Assembly (NCBI GenBank): GCA_944381935.1
Contig: CALWMN010000001.1
Span: forward strand, 124,001 to 188,000
From: an uncultured Mediterraneibacter sp.
GTDB taxonomy: Bacteria > Bacillota > Clostridia > Lachnospirales > Lachnospiraceae
Direction of reading: 5' to 3'
Length of the DNA: 64,000 bases
In this document: positions 26,856-35,450 of the stretch, one piece after another
Numbering within the stretch: position 1 is the stretch's first letter
How the letters are laid out: each line of letters starts with the position of its first letter
Program-made: the position numbers and the translations under genes
Notes under the pieces: generated by a model
What the model saw: the letters and a program-made list of their open reading frames with translations, nothing else
Databases searched by the model: none
Told to the model about the DNA's origin: nothing

Positions 26856-28195
26856 CTGTCCTTCTCCTTCCATACAAGTTTGGCCGCCCATGCCGGAACA
26901 TCCACATCGCTGTATTCCTCTCCGGGAAACACAAATACCGTGCGGAAGGGCGGCATTTTCTCAGGGTATATCCCATAGCCGTCTGTAAAATAAACCAATC
27001 CTTTGAGGCTGTCAAACTCTCCCCTGCCAAGCAGTTCCTCCACATGCACGAACGCCGGGCGGAAGTCTGTCCCGCCTTCCCCGTAAAGTTCAAAATGTTC
27101 CATATATGCCTCAAGCTCTTCCCGGGACGTGATCTTCACATCAGCATGTACCTTCTCATCGCACTGAAGAATATGGATATTTACCTTTTGGAAAAAACTG
27201 CCGCTGTCACTCAATACACTGTAGGTCTCCTCCAGAAATTTCCGGGTAATCTCCCCCGAACAAGACAAAGAAGTGTCGATCACAACCACAAAATCCGTGA
27301 TTTTTTTGACCTCCCGCGTCTCTAACGGCTCAATGAGCGGCATATTTCCATACAGAGACATGCCATAGCTGTAATAGCCGTAATCAAACGTATCCAAATC
27401 CGCCGTCATTTCCTCACGGTACACGGCAAATCTTCGCAAAAGCTCCCGGTAATCCTGCTTCTGCGTATTTTCCACCTTGAGAATGCCCAGAAAGCTGCCG
27501 CTCTGCCTGGCGGCGTCTCTGGAAAAAGTTTCCAGGTCCGTCTCCATCCTCTCATCGATCCGGCTCCATCTCCTGTTCAGCTCCTCGTCCCTTTTTCTGT
27601 CCGGCTCCGTTCTCTCCCAAAACCGGTGGTCATCAACACAAAATTCCTCTTCCAGGCGGACCAGCTCCTTTTCCGCAAGCTCCCATCCCAAAAGACACCG
27701 GCAGATCCGCTCCGCGTGGAGTACCTTCTTCGTACCCTCCAGCTTCCGGTATATCTCCCTGCGCAGCAGGCTTCTGGAAAAGCGGACCGGCCTGAGGTCC
27801 AGGCCGTCAATGATATGCTCTGCGGCAATATCACAGCTTAAGTTCCAGTATCTTGCATCCGTGTGCCGCTTCAGCATATGCCTAAATACGCAGTGGAGCA
27901 CCATATGCAGATAACCCCGGTTCACCAGAATCCGGTTCTCCCGGTAAAGCCCTCCGAGCTGCTGCGGATGGAAGTATATGCAAGAGCCGTCCGTCCCAAA
28001 CAGGCTTACCCGGCTGTCCATCTGATAGGCAAAGCTGCTCAGCGCCACATCCATAAATCTCATAGAGAAATAAAGCTCATCCCGGGCGGCGCAGAGGATG
28101 CTTTTCCCGATAAGGTCCAGTTTTTCCGCTGCCTCTTTCCCTGCATACTCCACATTTTCCTGTATTTCTTCTACCTTGCTTTTATATGCATCCAT
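26846..28195 (-). CDS. VWA-like metallopeptidase-domain protein (DUF2201)
   Basis: 449 residues. The N-terminal half resembles the metallopeptidase-like region of DUF2201, with LHMVLHCVFRHMLKRHTDARYW. The C-terminal half is a VWA-like domain with a MIDAS start FVVVIDTSLSCSG, later LQCDEKVH and GGGGTDFRPAF-like (YGEGGTDFRPAFVHVEE). It is the expected partner of the MoxR ATPase encoded next to it. AGGAGA precedes the start, and the upstream repeat-protein gene ends nine bases earlier. Confidence 0.85.
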   Translation of the reverse strand: MDAYKSKVEEIQENVEYAGKEAAEKLDLIGKSILCAARDELYFSMRFMDVALSSFAYQMDSRVSLFGTDGSCIYFHPQQLGGLYRENRILVNRGYLHMVLHCVFRHMLKRHTDARYWNLSCDIAAEHIIDGLDLRPVRFSRSLLRREIYRKLEGTKKVLHAERICRCLLGWELAEKELVRLEEEFCVDDHRFWERTEPDRKRDEELNRRWSRIDERMETDLETFSRDAARQSGSFLGILKVENTQKQDYRELLRRFAVYREEMTADLDTFDYGYYSYGMSLYGNMPLIEPLETREVKKITDFVVVIDTSLSCSGEITRKFLEETYSVLSDSGSFFQKVNIHILQCDEKVHADVKITSREELEAYMEHFELYGEGGTDFRPAFVHVEELLGRGEFDSLKGLVYFTDGYGIYPEKMPPFRTVFVFPGEEYSDVDVPAWAAKLVWKEKDSWT

Positions 28196-28204
28196 CTCCG
28201 TCTC

Positions 28205-29158
28205 CTACAGGGTATATTTTGTCTTTTTCACCGGAAATCTTTCGTGCTTCTCGTTCATCAGGAAACCCAGGATCTCTGTCTTCCCCTCCGAAGCCGCATA
28301 TTCCAGGGCAGCCTCCAGGGCACTCTCCTGCCACAGGTTCCGCCTGGAAATCTCACGCAGGGCGTCCATGTTCTCTGTCTGGACAAGATGTTCCAGCACC
28401 TCCGGCTGATGCTGCCTGATATAATCCTCGTACTCCTGCCCGGCGGCGCCGGTAAGTCCTGCCGGGTACATCAGCCTTGCAAACACCAGGTCTGTCAGCA
28501 CTTCCGTCTTATCATGCACCTTTGCCACGGAAAAGAGGGCGTCATATTTCCGGTAATCAACCTCCCTGTTATAGAAGCACTGCCTGTAGTTGTTCCCGGA
28601 ACCGTGATGCTGGGTAAACAGGATGCGGGCAGGCGTATTCTCCACCGCCTCCTCATAATGCTGCGGAAACACCAGCCTCGCCTCCTCATCTCCCCACAGG
28701 AAAGACACGTCGATCCTCTGCCAGAGGTCTCCGAGAATCTCCGGGACACAGGAGCGGCTCCCTTCCCTCATACGGACTTCAAGCTTTTCAAGAGAGCTGC
28801 ACCCGGTAAATGCCCCGCTGCCTATGTCCCGGAGCCTGTCAGAAAACGCCAGATCTTTTAAGTTCCTGCACCCGTAAAACACATATCGCCCGATCTGCTC
28901 CATCGTATCGGGAAATGACACGCTTACGACATCTTCTCCTGCAAGCAGCCTCTCCTCTTCCCTGACTGTCTGCAGCCCTCCCGACTCAAATATAAGCACG
29001 CCTTCCTCCTCCTTTTCCTTCCTGGAAGAAAAGGCATACGCAGCAGTGCGTGTCACATCCCTCCCCTCTATCTTTTCCGGTATCACAATATGGGGATCTC
29101 TCCCAAAGCACCTTACGATCTCAACGCTCCCATTTTCTATCCTGTAATGAAATCTCAT
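28205..29158 (-). CDS. BspA-type leucine-rich repeat protein with ankyrin-like tail
   Basis: 317 residues. The N-terminal half carries LRR_5 repeats (VSFPDTMEQIGRYVFYGC, LKDLAFSDRLRDIGSGAFTGC). The C-terminal part has helical ankyrin-like repeats (DALREISRRNLWQESALEAALEYA, GKTEILGFLMNEKH). No signal peptide, so cytoplasmic, unlike most BspA proteins. It sits directly before the VWA/MoxR pair on the same strand, so it may recognise the client protein of that chaperone system. This link is inferred from context only. Confidence 0.7.
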   Translation of the reverse strand: MRFHYRIENGSVEIVRCFGRDPHIVIPEKIEGRDVTRTAAYAFSSRKEKEEEGVLIFESGGLQTVREEERLLAGEDVVSVSFPDTMEQIGRYVFYGCRNLKDLAFSDRLRDIGSGAFTGCSSLEKLEVRMREGSRSCVPEILGDLWQRIDVSFLWGDEEARLVFPQHYEEAVENTPARILFTQHHGSGNNYRQCFYNREVDYRKYDALFSVAKVHDKTEVLTDLVFARLMYPAGLTGAAGQEYEDYIRQHQPEVLEHLVQTENMDALREISRRNLWQESALEAALEYAASEGKTEILGFLMNEKHERFPVKKTKYTL

Positions 29159-29161
29159 CCG

Positions 29162-29878
29162 CTATCCCTTTTCCTGCCTGTTTCTCCAAATCCTGCCACT
29201 AAGCCCCCCGGAATCTGCCGCGTAAAATTCTCCTCCTGTCTCCAGGCACAGACATGCAAGCCTTCCTCCATGCCCCGGAAATGCCGCCCCGCAGTCCACA
29301 TCGATAATCCTCCCGTTCGGGCTGTGCCAGATGCGGGCAGGATCTCCCGGATATCCTCGTATAATGAATGTTGGAACATGCCCCACCACAGAGATATACC
29401 CAGGCACCCCCGTCTGCCGGGAGATGAGGGACGTATCCCACAAAAAGCTTTCCTTCCGCTTCCAGAGCCGGAGTATCCCCTCCGTGGAAGCATGCGCCAG
29501 GAGATAGCAGCACCCCTGTCCCCTGACCTTGCGGTACAGCGGCAGGCGCTTCATAAAGTCCACATACTCCGGCAGGCGTTCCCGCGTTGTTTCGCCGCCC
29601 ATTAAAATGTCATACGTATTATAGAGATACCCATTCGCTATTTTATCTGCCTCATTCTCATACCACTCGACAAAACAATCCTCATGATTCCCCTTCAGGG
29701 CAATAATATTGCCATGTTCTGCCACAATATCCATCACCCGCGCCGGATCCGGTCCCCGGTCAATCATATCCCCCAGAATATAGAGGGTATCTTCCCCTGA
29801 GAATCTGATCTTTTCCAGCATCTGCTCCAGCAAATGCGCCATCCCGTGTATGTCTGACATAACATAGGTATATCCCAT
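29162..29878 (-). CDS. Serine/threonine-phosphatase-type metallophosphoesterase
   Basis: 238 residues with the PPP-family signatures SDIHG, GDMIDRGPDP and LKGNHEDC, and histidines in LLAHAST and VVGHVPT. Likely hydrolyses phosphoprotein or dinucleoside polyphosphate (ApaH-like); the substrate is not clear. It lies between the HAD phosphatase gene and the LRR protein gene, three bases from the latter, within one minus-strand gene row. Confidence 0.88.
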   Translation of the reverse strand: MGYTYVMSDIHGMAHLLEQMLEKIRFSGEDTLYILGDMIDRGPDPARVMDIVAEHGNIIALKGNHEDCFVEWYENEADKIANGYLYNTYDILMGGETTRERLPEYVDFMKRLPLYRKVRGQGCCYLLAHASTEGILRLWKRKESFLWDTSLISRQTGVPGYISVVGHVPTFIIRGYPGDPARIWHSPNGRIIDVDCGAAFPGHGGRLACLCLETGGEFYAADSGGLSGRIWRNRQEKG

Positions 29879-29884
29879 ACCCCT

Positions 29885-30757
29885 TCACCGCCCCTGTCTT
29901 TTCAGGACCTCCCTGATCGCGTAAGCCACTCCAAATTCCTCATTTGACTTCGTAATAAATTTCGCCGCCCGCTTCACCTCAGGTACTGCGTTTCCCATCG
30001 CCACTGTGGCCCCAAAATCCATTGATATCATAGAATAGTCGTTGAGGCTGTCTCCCAGAACCATGACCTCGTCCATCGTATATCCCAGAGACTCGATGTA
30101 TGCCTTAAGGACCGGGCCTTTCTGCGCCTTGATATCCGTGATCTCCAGATTTGTTTCAAAAGAAGACGCCACAGCAATCTTTTCGTTCTTCTCCAGCTCC
30201 CTCTTTATCCTGTCGAGCATTTCAAGATCCCCCGTGAACAGGAAAACCTTGTACACCGGGACTTTTGCCTCTTCCAGCCCCTCTATCCCGCTGATCACCT
30301 TTGTGTTCTCCTTCATCTGGCGATACAGCTGCGTCTGCCTGATTTCATCCGCACACAGGTTCGTGTGAAACAGACCTAACTGGCGCAGAACGCTCTCCTC
30401 CGCTTCCTCCTCTGTCCCGATCCTGTAGTCATATCCGTCTGTAGAGAAAATTACAGAAATGGGAAACAGGCTCACTGTCTCATATATCTCCCTGCACAGG
30501 AAGGGCTGGATCGCCGTAGTCTGCACAATCTCTTTTTTCGGGTTTCTCACCTCTGCGCCGCTCCCGACAATGTAATCACATACCAGGCCCAGCCCTTCAA
30601 GCTGCGCCATTGCCCCCGGGAAATTTCTGCCAGTGGCTATCATAAAGCGAATCCCGGCACTGCATGCCTCCCGTATTGCCTGAAGCGTCTCCGGCGCCAC
30701 CTTGTGGTCATCCCCCAGAAGGGTACCGTCCATGTCGCTTGCTATCACTTTGATCAT
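29885..30757 (-). CDS. Cof-type HAD-IIB phosphatase
   Basis: 290 residues: motif I ASDMDGTLLGDD, motif II MIATGRN, motif III lysine in KAYIESLG and motif IV VMVLGDSLNDYSMI. A C2-type cap lies in the centre. Likely a sugar-phosphate or cofactor phosphatase. AAGGAG precedes the start. It is first in the row HAD, metallophosphoesterase, LRR protein, VWA, MoxR. Confidence 0.93.
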   Translation of the reverse strand: MIKVIASDMDGTLLGDDHKVAPETLQAIREACSAGIRFMIATGRNFPGAMAQLEGLGLVCDYIVGSGAEVRNPKKEIVQTTAIQPFLCREIYETVSLFPISVIFSTDGYDYRIGTEEEAEESVLRQLGLFHTNLCADEIRQTQLYRQMKENTKVISGIEGLEEAKVPVYKVFLFTGDLEMLDRIKRELEKNEKIAVASSFETNLEITDIKAQKGPVLKAYIESLGYTMDEVMVLGDSLNDYSMISMDFGATVAMGNAVPEVKRAAKFITKSNEEFGVAYAIREVLKRQGR

Positions 30758-30885
30758 ATTGTATCTCCTTTAGCTGTCCGGGCATCTCCACCCAAAATGC
30801 CTCTGTTCTTTTCCTGCTTCATTATAAATAGTTTCCTCAAATTGTGCAACCGGATTCCCTGCCAGCCGCCGATATGAAATTTGGT

Positions 30886-31014
30886 TTGACATTTTCAGAA
30901 TTTTTGTGCTAAACTGTTTTAGCTGAAAAAGAATATGCTGTACATATTTATTATGTGCATAAAACGACGAGCAGTGTCAGAAACGTAAGTCCAGTTGTCT
31001 GACACTGCCTTTTT
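30886..31014 (+). promoter_or_regulatory. Promoter and terminator-containing leader of the DUF2798 gene (possible attenuator)
   Basis: TTGACA at 30886-30891 and TAAACT at 30910-30915, 18 bases apart, form a good promoter. About 50 bases downstream, GCAGTGTCAG (30971-30980) and CTGACACTGC (30999-31008) make a perfect 10-bp stem followed by CTTTTT, a typical intrinsic terminator. The gene starts 79 bases later. A small second hairpin (CCGGAA/TTCCGG) lies near 31028-31042. Either a short independent RNA or a transcription-attenuation leader. Confidence 0.55.
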
Positions 31015-31092
31015 ATGCTCTGATATGCCGGAAATCCTTCCGGCTGCGTATTCTTGCAGTAATAAAAATCATTTGGTTAAGGAGGGATTACC

Positions 31093-31566
31093 ATGCCCAG
31101 AACAAAATTTCAGGATCTGACCTTTACAGTCATCATGGTACTTATATTTGTCTATGTTATGACCTTTTACAATGCCGGCCTTGAGAGCGGGGTGACCTGG
31201 GCCACCTTCGGATATGCCATCCGGCATATGTGGGTCGAAGTGATCGGGGCCTTTATCGCGCAGCGCTATATTGCAGCTCCAATTGTAAACCGCCTGGTCA
31301 GAAGAGTCTTCACACCCGGGGAGGACAAACCGATCTTCATCATCCTTGCCACCGCAGGATTCACGGTATCCATGATGGCTCCCATGATGACTCTGTATGT
31401 CTCAGTCTATCATCTCGGGCCCTGCCCCGGACTTTTGGGGCACTGGCTGGCAAAACTCGTCCAGAACTTCCCCTTCGCCCTGTGCGCCCAGGTGTTTTAC
31501 GTAGGTCCGCTCGTACGTCTGATCTTCCGCACCCTGTTCAGGAAGCAGCTTGCTGCCCCTTCCTGA
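31093..31566 (+). CDS. DUF2798 family membrane protein
   Basis: 157 residues with four probable membrane helices, in two similar halves (DLTFTVIMVLIFVYVMTFYN and IFIILATAGFTVSMMAPMMT), typical of DUF2798. The start follows AAGGAGGG. Function unknown. Its 3' end overlaps the convergent binding-protein gene by 29 bp. The terminator in its leader suggests conditional expression. Confidence 0.82.
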   Translation: MPRTKFQDLTFTVIMVLIFVYVMTFYNAGLESGVTWATFGYAIRHMWVEVIGAFIAQRYIAAPIVNRLVRRVFTPGEDKPIFIILATAGFTVSMMAPMMTLYVSVYHLGPCPGLLGHWLAKLVQNFPFALCAQVFYVGPLVRLIFRTLFRKQLAAPS

Positions 31567-32587
31567 TAAACTCGCCCGCATTTTCCGCCGTAACCTTGGC
31601 GTAGGGGAGATAAATACAGCGGTCTTTCTCAAACTTGACCGCATCCATCCCCTCGCCTGTCACAACTGCAACGGAGAGTTTTGCCATCGCTTCCGCCTGC
31701 CCCTCCTTGTCATTGTAGACCGTCCCTGCCAACGTGGAATCCACAATCGCTTCAAGCCCCACATCTGTTCCGTCTATGCCGAAGAATACCGGCAGGGCGG
31801 ACTCCGTATAATTCAGCTTCTTATACGCATCAATGGCGCCCAGCGCCATATCGTCATTGTTCGCCAGCACAAGCTCAATCCTGCTGTGATACTGCCCGAT
31901 AAGCTGCTCCATTCTGTTCTGTGCCTGCGCCCGGTTCCAGTTTGCAATCTGGTAGCTGAGCTTTTCCAGCTCGATGCCATTACTTCTCAAGGTATCCACC
32001 GCATTTTCCGTTCTGATAATCGCATCCTGATGTCCCGCCTCGCCTTCTAAGACAACATACTGGATCTTGCCGTCCTTATTCCGGTCTATCCGTGAATTTT
32101 CCAGGATTGCATCGGTGGCCAGCTCGCCCTGCATTATGCCGGACTGTTCCGCGTCAGCCCCGACGTAGTACAGCCTGTCCCACTGCATCAGATCCTCTGC
32201 CACAGGTTCCCTGTTAAAAAAGATAATCGGCACGTCATTGTCCCTGGCAAGGTCAATAATCTCCGAAGGATCCGCCCTGTCCACCAGATTCACACAGAGC
32301 ACATTGCAGCCTGCATCAATCAGTTCTCTGACCTGGTCATTCTGCGTCTTCTGCGACCCGGCAGCATCCCGCACCGTCACTGTAATCTCAAGAGAATCAT
32401 TTCCAAGCCCATTGATCTGATCCCGGAAGCTTGTCAGAAGACCGCTTAAAAAAGTGTCGCTCTGATTATAACACGCCACCCCTACCTGAACCCGCTCCAA
32501 ACGGTCCGCCCTTTCGTCCCCGCATGCACACACCACTGCACAGAGAAACAGGAGACATCCTGCGGCAAAAAACTTTCTAACTCTCAT
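31538..32587 (-). CDS. Galactose-type substrate-binding lipoprotein (sensor-associated)
   Basis: 349 residues: signal peptide with lipobox Cys (AVVCAC), then an MglB-like fold: NQSDTFLSGLLTSF, IPIIFFNREP, YVGADAEQSGIMQGE and a calcium-loop-like DRNKDGKIQY. The start at 32587 follows AGAGG; an ATG eight codons earlier is less likely. It is last in the row response regulator, kinase, binding protein, binding protein. The context suggests it presents a sugar to the kinase rather than, or as well as, feeding the transporter upstream. Confidence 0.85.
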   Translation of the reverse strand: MRVRKFFAAGCLLFLCAVVCACGDERADRLERVQVGVACYNQSDTFLSGLLTSFRDQINGLGNDSLEITVTVRDAAGSQKTQNDQVRELIDAGCNVLCVNLVDRADPSEIIDLARDNDVPIIFFNREPVAEDLMQWDRLYYVGADAEQSGIMQGELATDAILENSRIDRNKDGKIQYVVLEGEAGHQDAIIRTENAVDTLRSNGIELEKLSYQIANWNRAQAQNRMEQLIGQYHSRIELVLANNDDMALGAIDAYKKLNYTESALPVFFGIDGTDVGLEAIVDSTLAGTVYNDKEGQAEAMAKLSVAVVTGEGMDAVKFEKDRCIYLPYAKVTAENAGEFIRKGQQAAS

Positions 32588-32617
32588 TGTATACCTCTGC
32601 TTTTCTATCATTCCCTT

Positions 32618-33589
32618 TTACTGGCTCATTGTAAAAAGGATCTCCTGGTTTTCCTTTGTGAACAATTCATCCCGGCGAATCACCGTATATGATACCGTTT
32701 TGCCTTCCATCTTGTGGAAAAGGTGCCGGAGGCTTTTCGCCACCTCTGTCAGGCTTTGATATCCCACGTTAAAGTCATCCGGTACTACCAGGCATTCTGC
32801 AATCCCCGTATCCAGATAATAGATGGCTTCTGTGGAATTTCCGATCCCGTACAGCACTGCCCCGTGGAGATTGTTCGCAGCAGAGCAGGCTCCCGCCGCA
32901 ACCAGGCTGCTGTCATCAAGCGCAATCACGAAGTCTGTCTTCGGCTGGTTTTCAAGGACAGCGCTCCCCTCTTCAAAGGTATCCGCTACCTTCCAGCTTA
33001 TCTGCGCTCCCGTGCCCTCCAGCCTGTCCCGGAATCCGCTTTCCCGGAGGATTGCCGATGCAGAGCTTTCCGTTTCCGATACGATCCCGATGCTCTTTCC
33101 TTCCAGTTTTCCACTGTAGTCATCCAGCAGCTCTTCCGCCAGCGTACGCCCCATAGCATAATGATCCGGCTCAGTCGTAGGAATGGTTGATTTCTCTGCG
33201 TCACAGGACGCCGTACATCCCACCAGCATGACCGGAATGTTATTCTGTATCCTCACAAGCATCGCTTCTGCATCACTGTCCACCGACGGCTGTACGATAA
33301 CCGCATCTGCGCCGTTATTGATCTCGCTCTCAATCAACCCTTCTTCCTCCGCCGCTGTAAGAATCCCGCCTGTGCTGATAACTGCCACCTCCAGATTCTG
33401 GTCCGCCGCTGCCATCCTAAGACCATACTTGAAAGCTGCCCACTGCCCGTCATCCGAGTCCTGGACAATCACGGACACCTTCTCAAGCGCCTGTCCGTTT
33501 TTCTCAAGCAACATGAGCAGGGCAAACAGAAGAACCATTACGGCGAGAACTGTCTCTATCAGGATAAATGTCTTTTTACTGTTTTTCAT
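32618..33589 (-). CDS. Membrane-anchored periplasmic-binding-protein-like sensor
   Basis: 323 residues. An uncleaved N-terminal helix (about 8-28, no lipobox Cys) anchors a Peripla_BP_4 domain (VIVQDSDDGQWAAFKYGLRMAA, DAVIVQPSVDSD, KTDFVIALDDSSLVAAGA). The start at 33589 overlaps the kinase 3' end by 14 bp and follows GGAGGA, so the two are coupled. An anchored binding protein made with a kinase suggests direct sensing. Ligand unknown, probably a sugar. Confidence 0.8.
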   Translation of the reverse strand: MKNSKKTFILIETVLAVMVLLFALLMLLEKNGQALEKVSVIVQDSDDGQWAAFKYGLRMAAADQNLEVAVISTGGILTAAEEEGLIESEINNGADAVIVQPSVDSDAEAMLVRIQNNIPVMLVGCTASCDAEKSTIPTTEPDHYAMGRTLAEELLDDYSGKLEGKSIGIVSETESSASAILRESGFRDRLEGTGAQISWKVADTFEEGSAVLENQPKTDFVIALDDSSLVAAGACSAANNLHGAVLYGIGNSTEAIYYLDTGIAECLVVPDDFNVGYQSLTEVAKSLRHLFHKMEGKTVSYTVIRRDELFTKENQEILFTMSQ

Positions 33590-35450
33590 CTTCCTCCACA
33601 TCTCCCACGGCAATCATTTCTTCCATCTCTTCTCTGCTGAACCTGTATCCCTGCTCGAGAATTTTCCGGTTTTTCTCCGTAAACGGAATTGCCGGAATAC
33701 AGATGGAAACAGTTGTCCCTTCATCCGGTTCACTTTCTACGAACAGTCCGTACTCCTTTCCAAAAAGGAGCTGGATCCGGTTATTTACATTCACAAGACC
33801 TACACCCGACCCCTGTTTATGGATTCGGTTGCTGTCCGTCAGGACCAGCCGGACCTCCTCTTCCGACATACCGATCCCGTTATCTGACACCGAAAGGATG
33901 AGATTTCCATCCCTCAAAAAACCTGCCACCTTGATTTCCCCGCAGTCATCCATGCTGCCCACACCGTAATTGATCGCATTTTCAAGGATCGGCTGCAGGA
34001 CCAGCTTCACGATACAGTATTGTTCCAGAGACTCATCCACATCAAACTCAACAGAAAAGGAATTTTTGTACCGGACCTTCTGCATATTCATATAGCTCTG
34101 GGCATGCTGGAGCTCGTCTCTTACGCTGATCACTGTGCGCCCCTTGGACAGGCTGATCCGAAACAGCTTCGCCAGCTGGGAGATCATAAATGTGGCGTCG
34201 TCATTGCGTCCCCCTTCTATCATCCAGGTAATCGACTCCAGGGCATTATAGAGGAAATGCGGGTTGATCTGGCTCTGAAGCGCATCCAGCTCGCTTCTCC
34301 TTCGTTCATTCTGCTCCAGGACAATCTTCTTCATCAGAACCTCTATCTTCTCATACGATCTCTGGATCGAATATCCCAGGTGCCTGATCTCCTGTGGACC
34401 GCCTATATAAATCTCCGGCTTCTCTCCCGCCTCATAGTCCATAACCGAATTATTCAATTTCAGGATCGGGGTGGAGATCCTGACAGAAACAATACGGTTG
34501 ATGACCACAAGCATCATTGCGGTCAGAAGCATGACTATGATGATGAAATAGCGGATATTAATCATTCCGTGCGTGAAAGACGAGTAAGGGATCACACCGA
34601 CTAACTTCCATCCGGTATAGCTGATCGTATTGACCACGACCTTACGGCGTTCCCCCTCGAACCTCTCATCATAAACCCCTTCCTTGTACTGTGCGGCCAC
34701 CTTGCTGTTCTCCCCACTTATTCCATCGCTGATCTGTATCTGGCGGGGATGGTAGATGATCTCTCCGGTACTGTCGCACAGATAATAGTATTGTCCGTTC
34801 TGGGATGTGTTGATCTGATTCATCATGCGCGAGATACTGGAGTAATCCATGTCCACGAGCAGAACCCCCAGACGGGAATCGCCCCCCTCTGTGATATCAA
34901 TGACACGGCTTAATGAAATCACCCAGTAATACCGGAACGTGCCGTCATCAAACAGGTTCTGGATATGCGGTGTGGAGAAGTGCATATTTTCCATTTCGTC
35001 CATTGCCCGCACGAACCAATCCTGGCGCGTGACATCCGGGTCCTCTTTCTGGGAAGCGATCGGCTCTGCCGCCATCAGGCTTCCATAATTGTTATATATG
35101 GCAATGCTGCGCAGATTATCCTTGTTCGCCTCATACAGAAGATTCATCCTCTTCTGAATGTCCTGTTCCTGATTGGAGAAGTCACTCTCTTTTATGACGT
35201 TGTAATAGGCAGCATCCGATATCTGCCTCATGCTGACCAGATAATCTTCCATATTTTCTCCTGCCTGTTCCATCAGCTTCCGGGTGCTCTGGATTGTTTC
35301 ATCTCTGGAGAAATTAAAAAATCTGATATAAAGCACAATCCCGACAATCAGCATAATGGAAATTGATATAACAGTAAATGCAGCCATGATCGTGGACTGG
35401 ATCTGTTTGGGTTCCAGTTTTTTCAGGCGCTCAAAGTATTTCTTTCCCAC
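33576..35450 (-). CDS. YesM-type sensor histidine kinase
   Basis: 624 residues: TM1 (about 20-44), a double Cache-like extracytoplasmic domain, TM2 (about 297-322), HAMP, then a His_kinase (LytS/YesM type) domain with the phospho-acceptor in QINPHFLYNALESI. The HATPase has LQPILENAINYG, SVSDNGIGMSEEEV and GSGVGLVNVNNRI. The start is GTG at 35450, overlapping the regulator's end by 20 bp. It works with the AraC-type regulator upstream and probably with the two binding proteins downstream. Confidence 0.93.
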   Translation of the reverse strand: MGKKYFERLKKLEPKQIQSTIMAAFTVISISIMLIVGIVLYIRFFNFSRDETIQSTRKLMEQAGENMEDYLVSMRQISDAAYYNVIKESDFSNQEQDIQKRMNLLYEANKDNLRSIAIYNNYGSLMAAEPIASQKEDPDVTRQDWFVRAMDEMENMHFSTPHIQNLFDDGTFRYYWVISLSRVIDITEGGDSRLGVLLVDMDYSSISRMMNQINTSQNGQYYYLCDSTGEIIYHPRQIQISDGISGENSKVAAQYKEGVYDERFEGERRKVVVNTISYTGWKLVGVIPYSSFTHGMINIRYFIIIVMLLTAMMLVVINRIVSVRISTPILKLNNSVMDYEAGEKPEIYIGGPQEIRHLGYSIQRSYEKIEVLMKKIVLEQNERRRSELDALQSQINPHFLYNALESITWMIEGGRNDDATFMISQLAKLFRISLSKGRTVISVRDELQHAQSYMNMQKVRYKNSFSVEFDVDESLEQYCIVKLVLQPILENAINYGVGSMDDCGEIKVAGFLRDGNLILSVSDNGIGMSEEEVRLVLTDSNRIHKQGSGVGLVNVNNRIQLLFGKEYGLFVESEPDEGTTVSICIPAIPFTEKNRKILEQGYRFSREEMEEMIAVGDVEEDEKQ

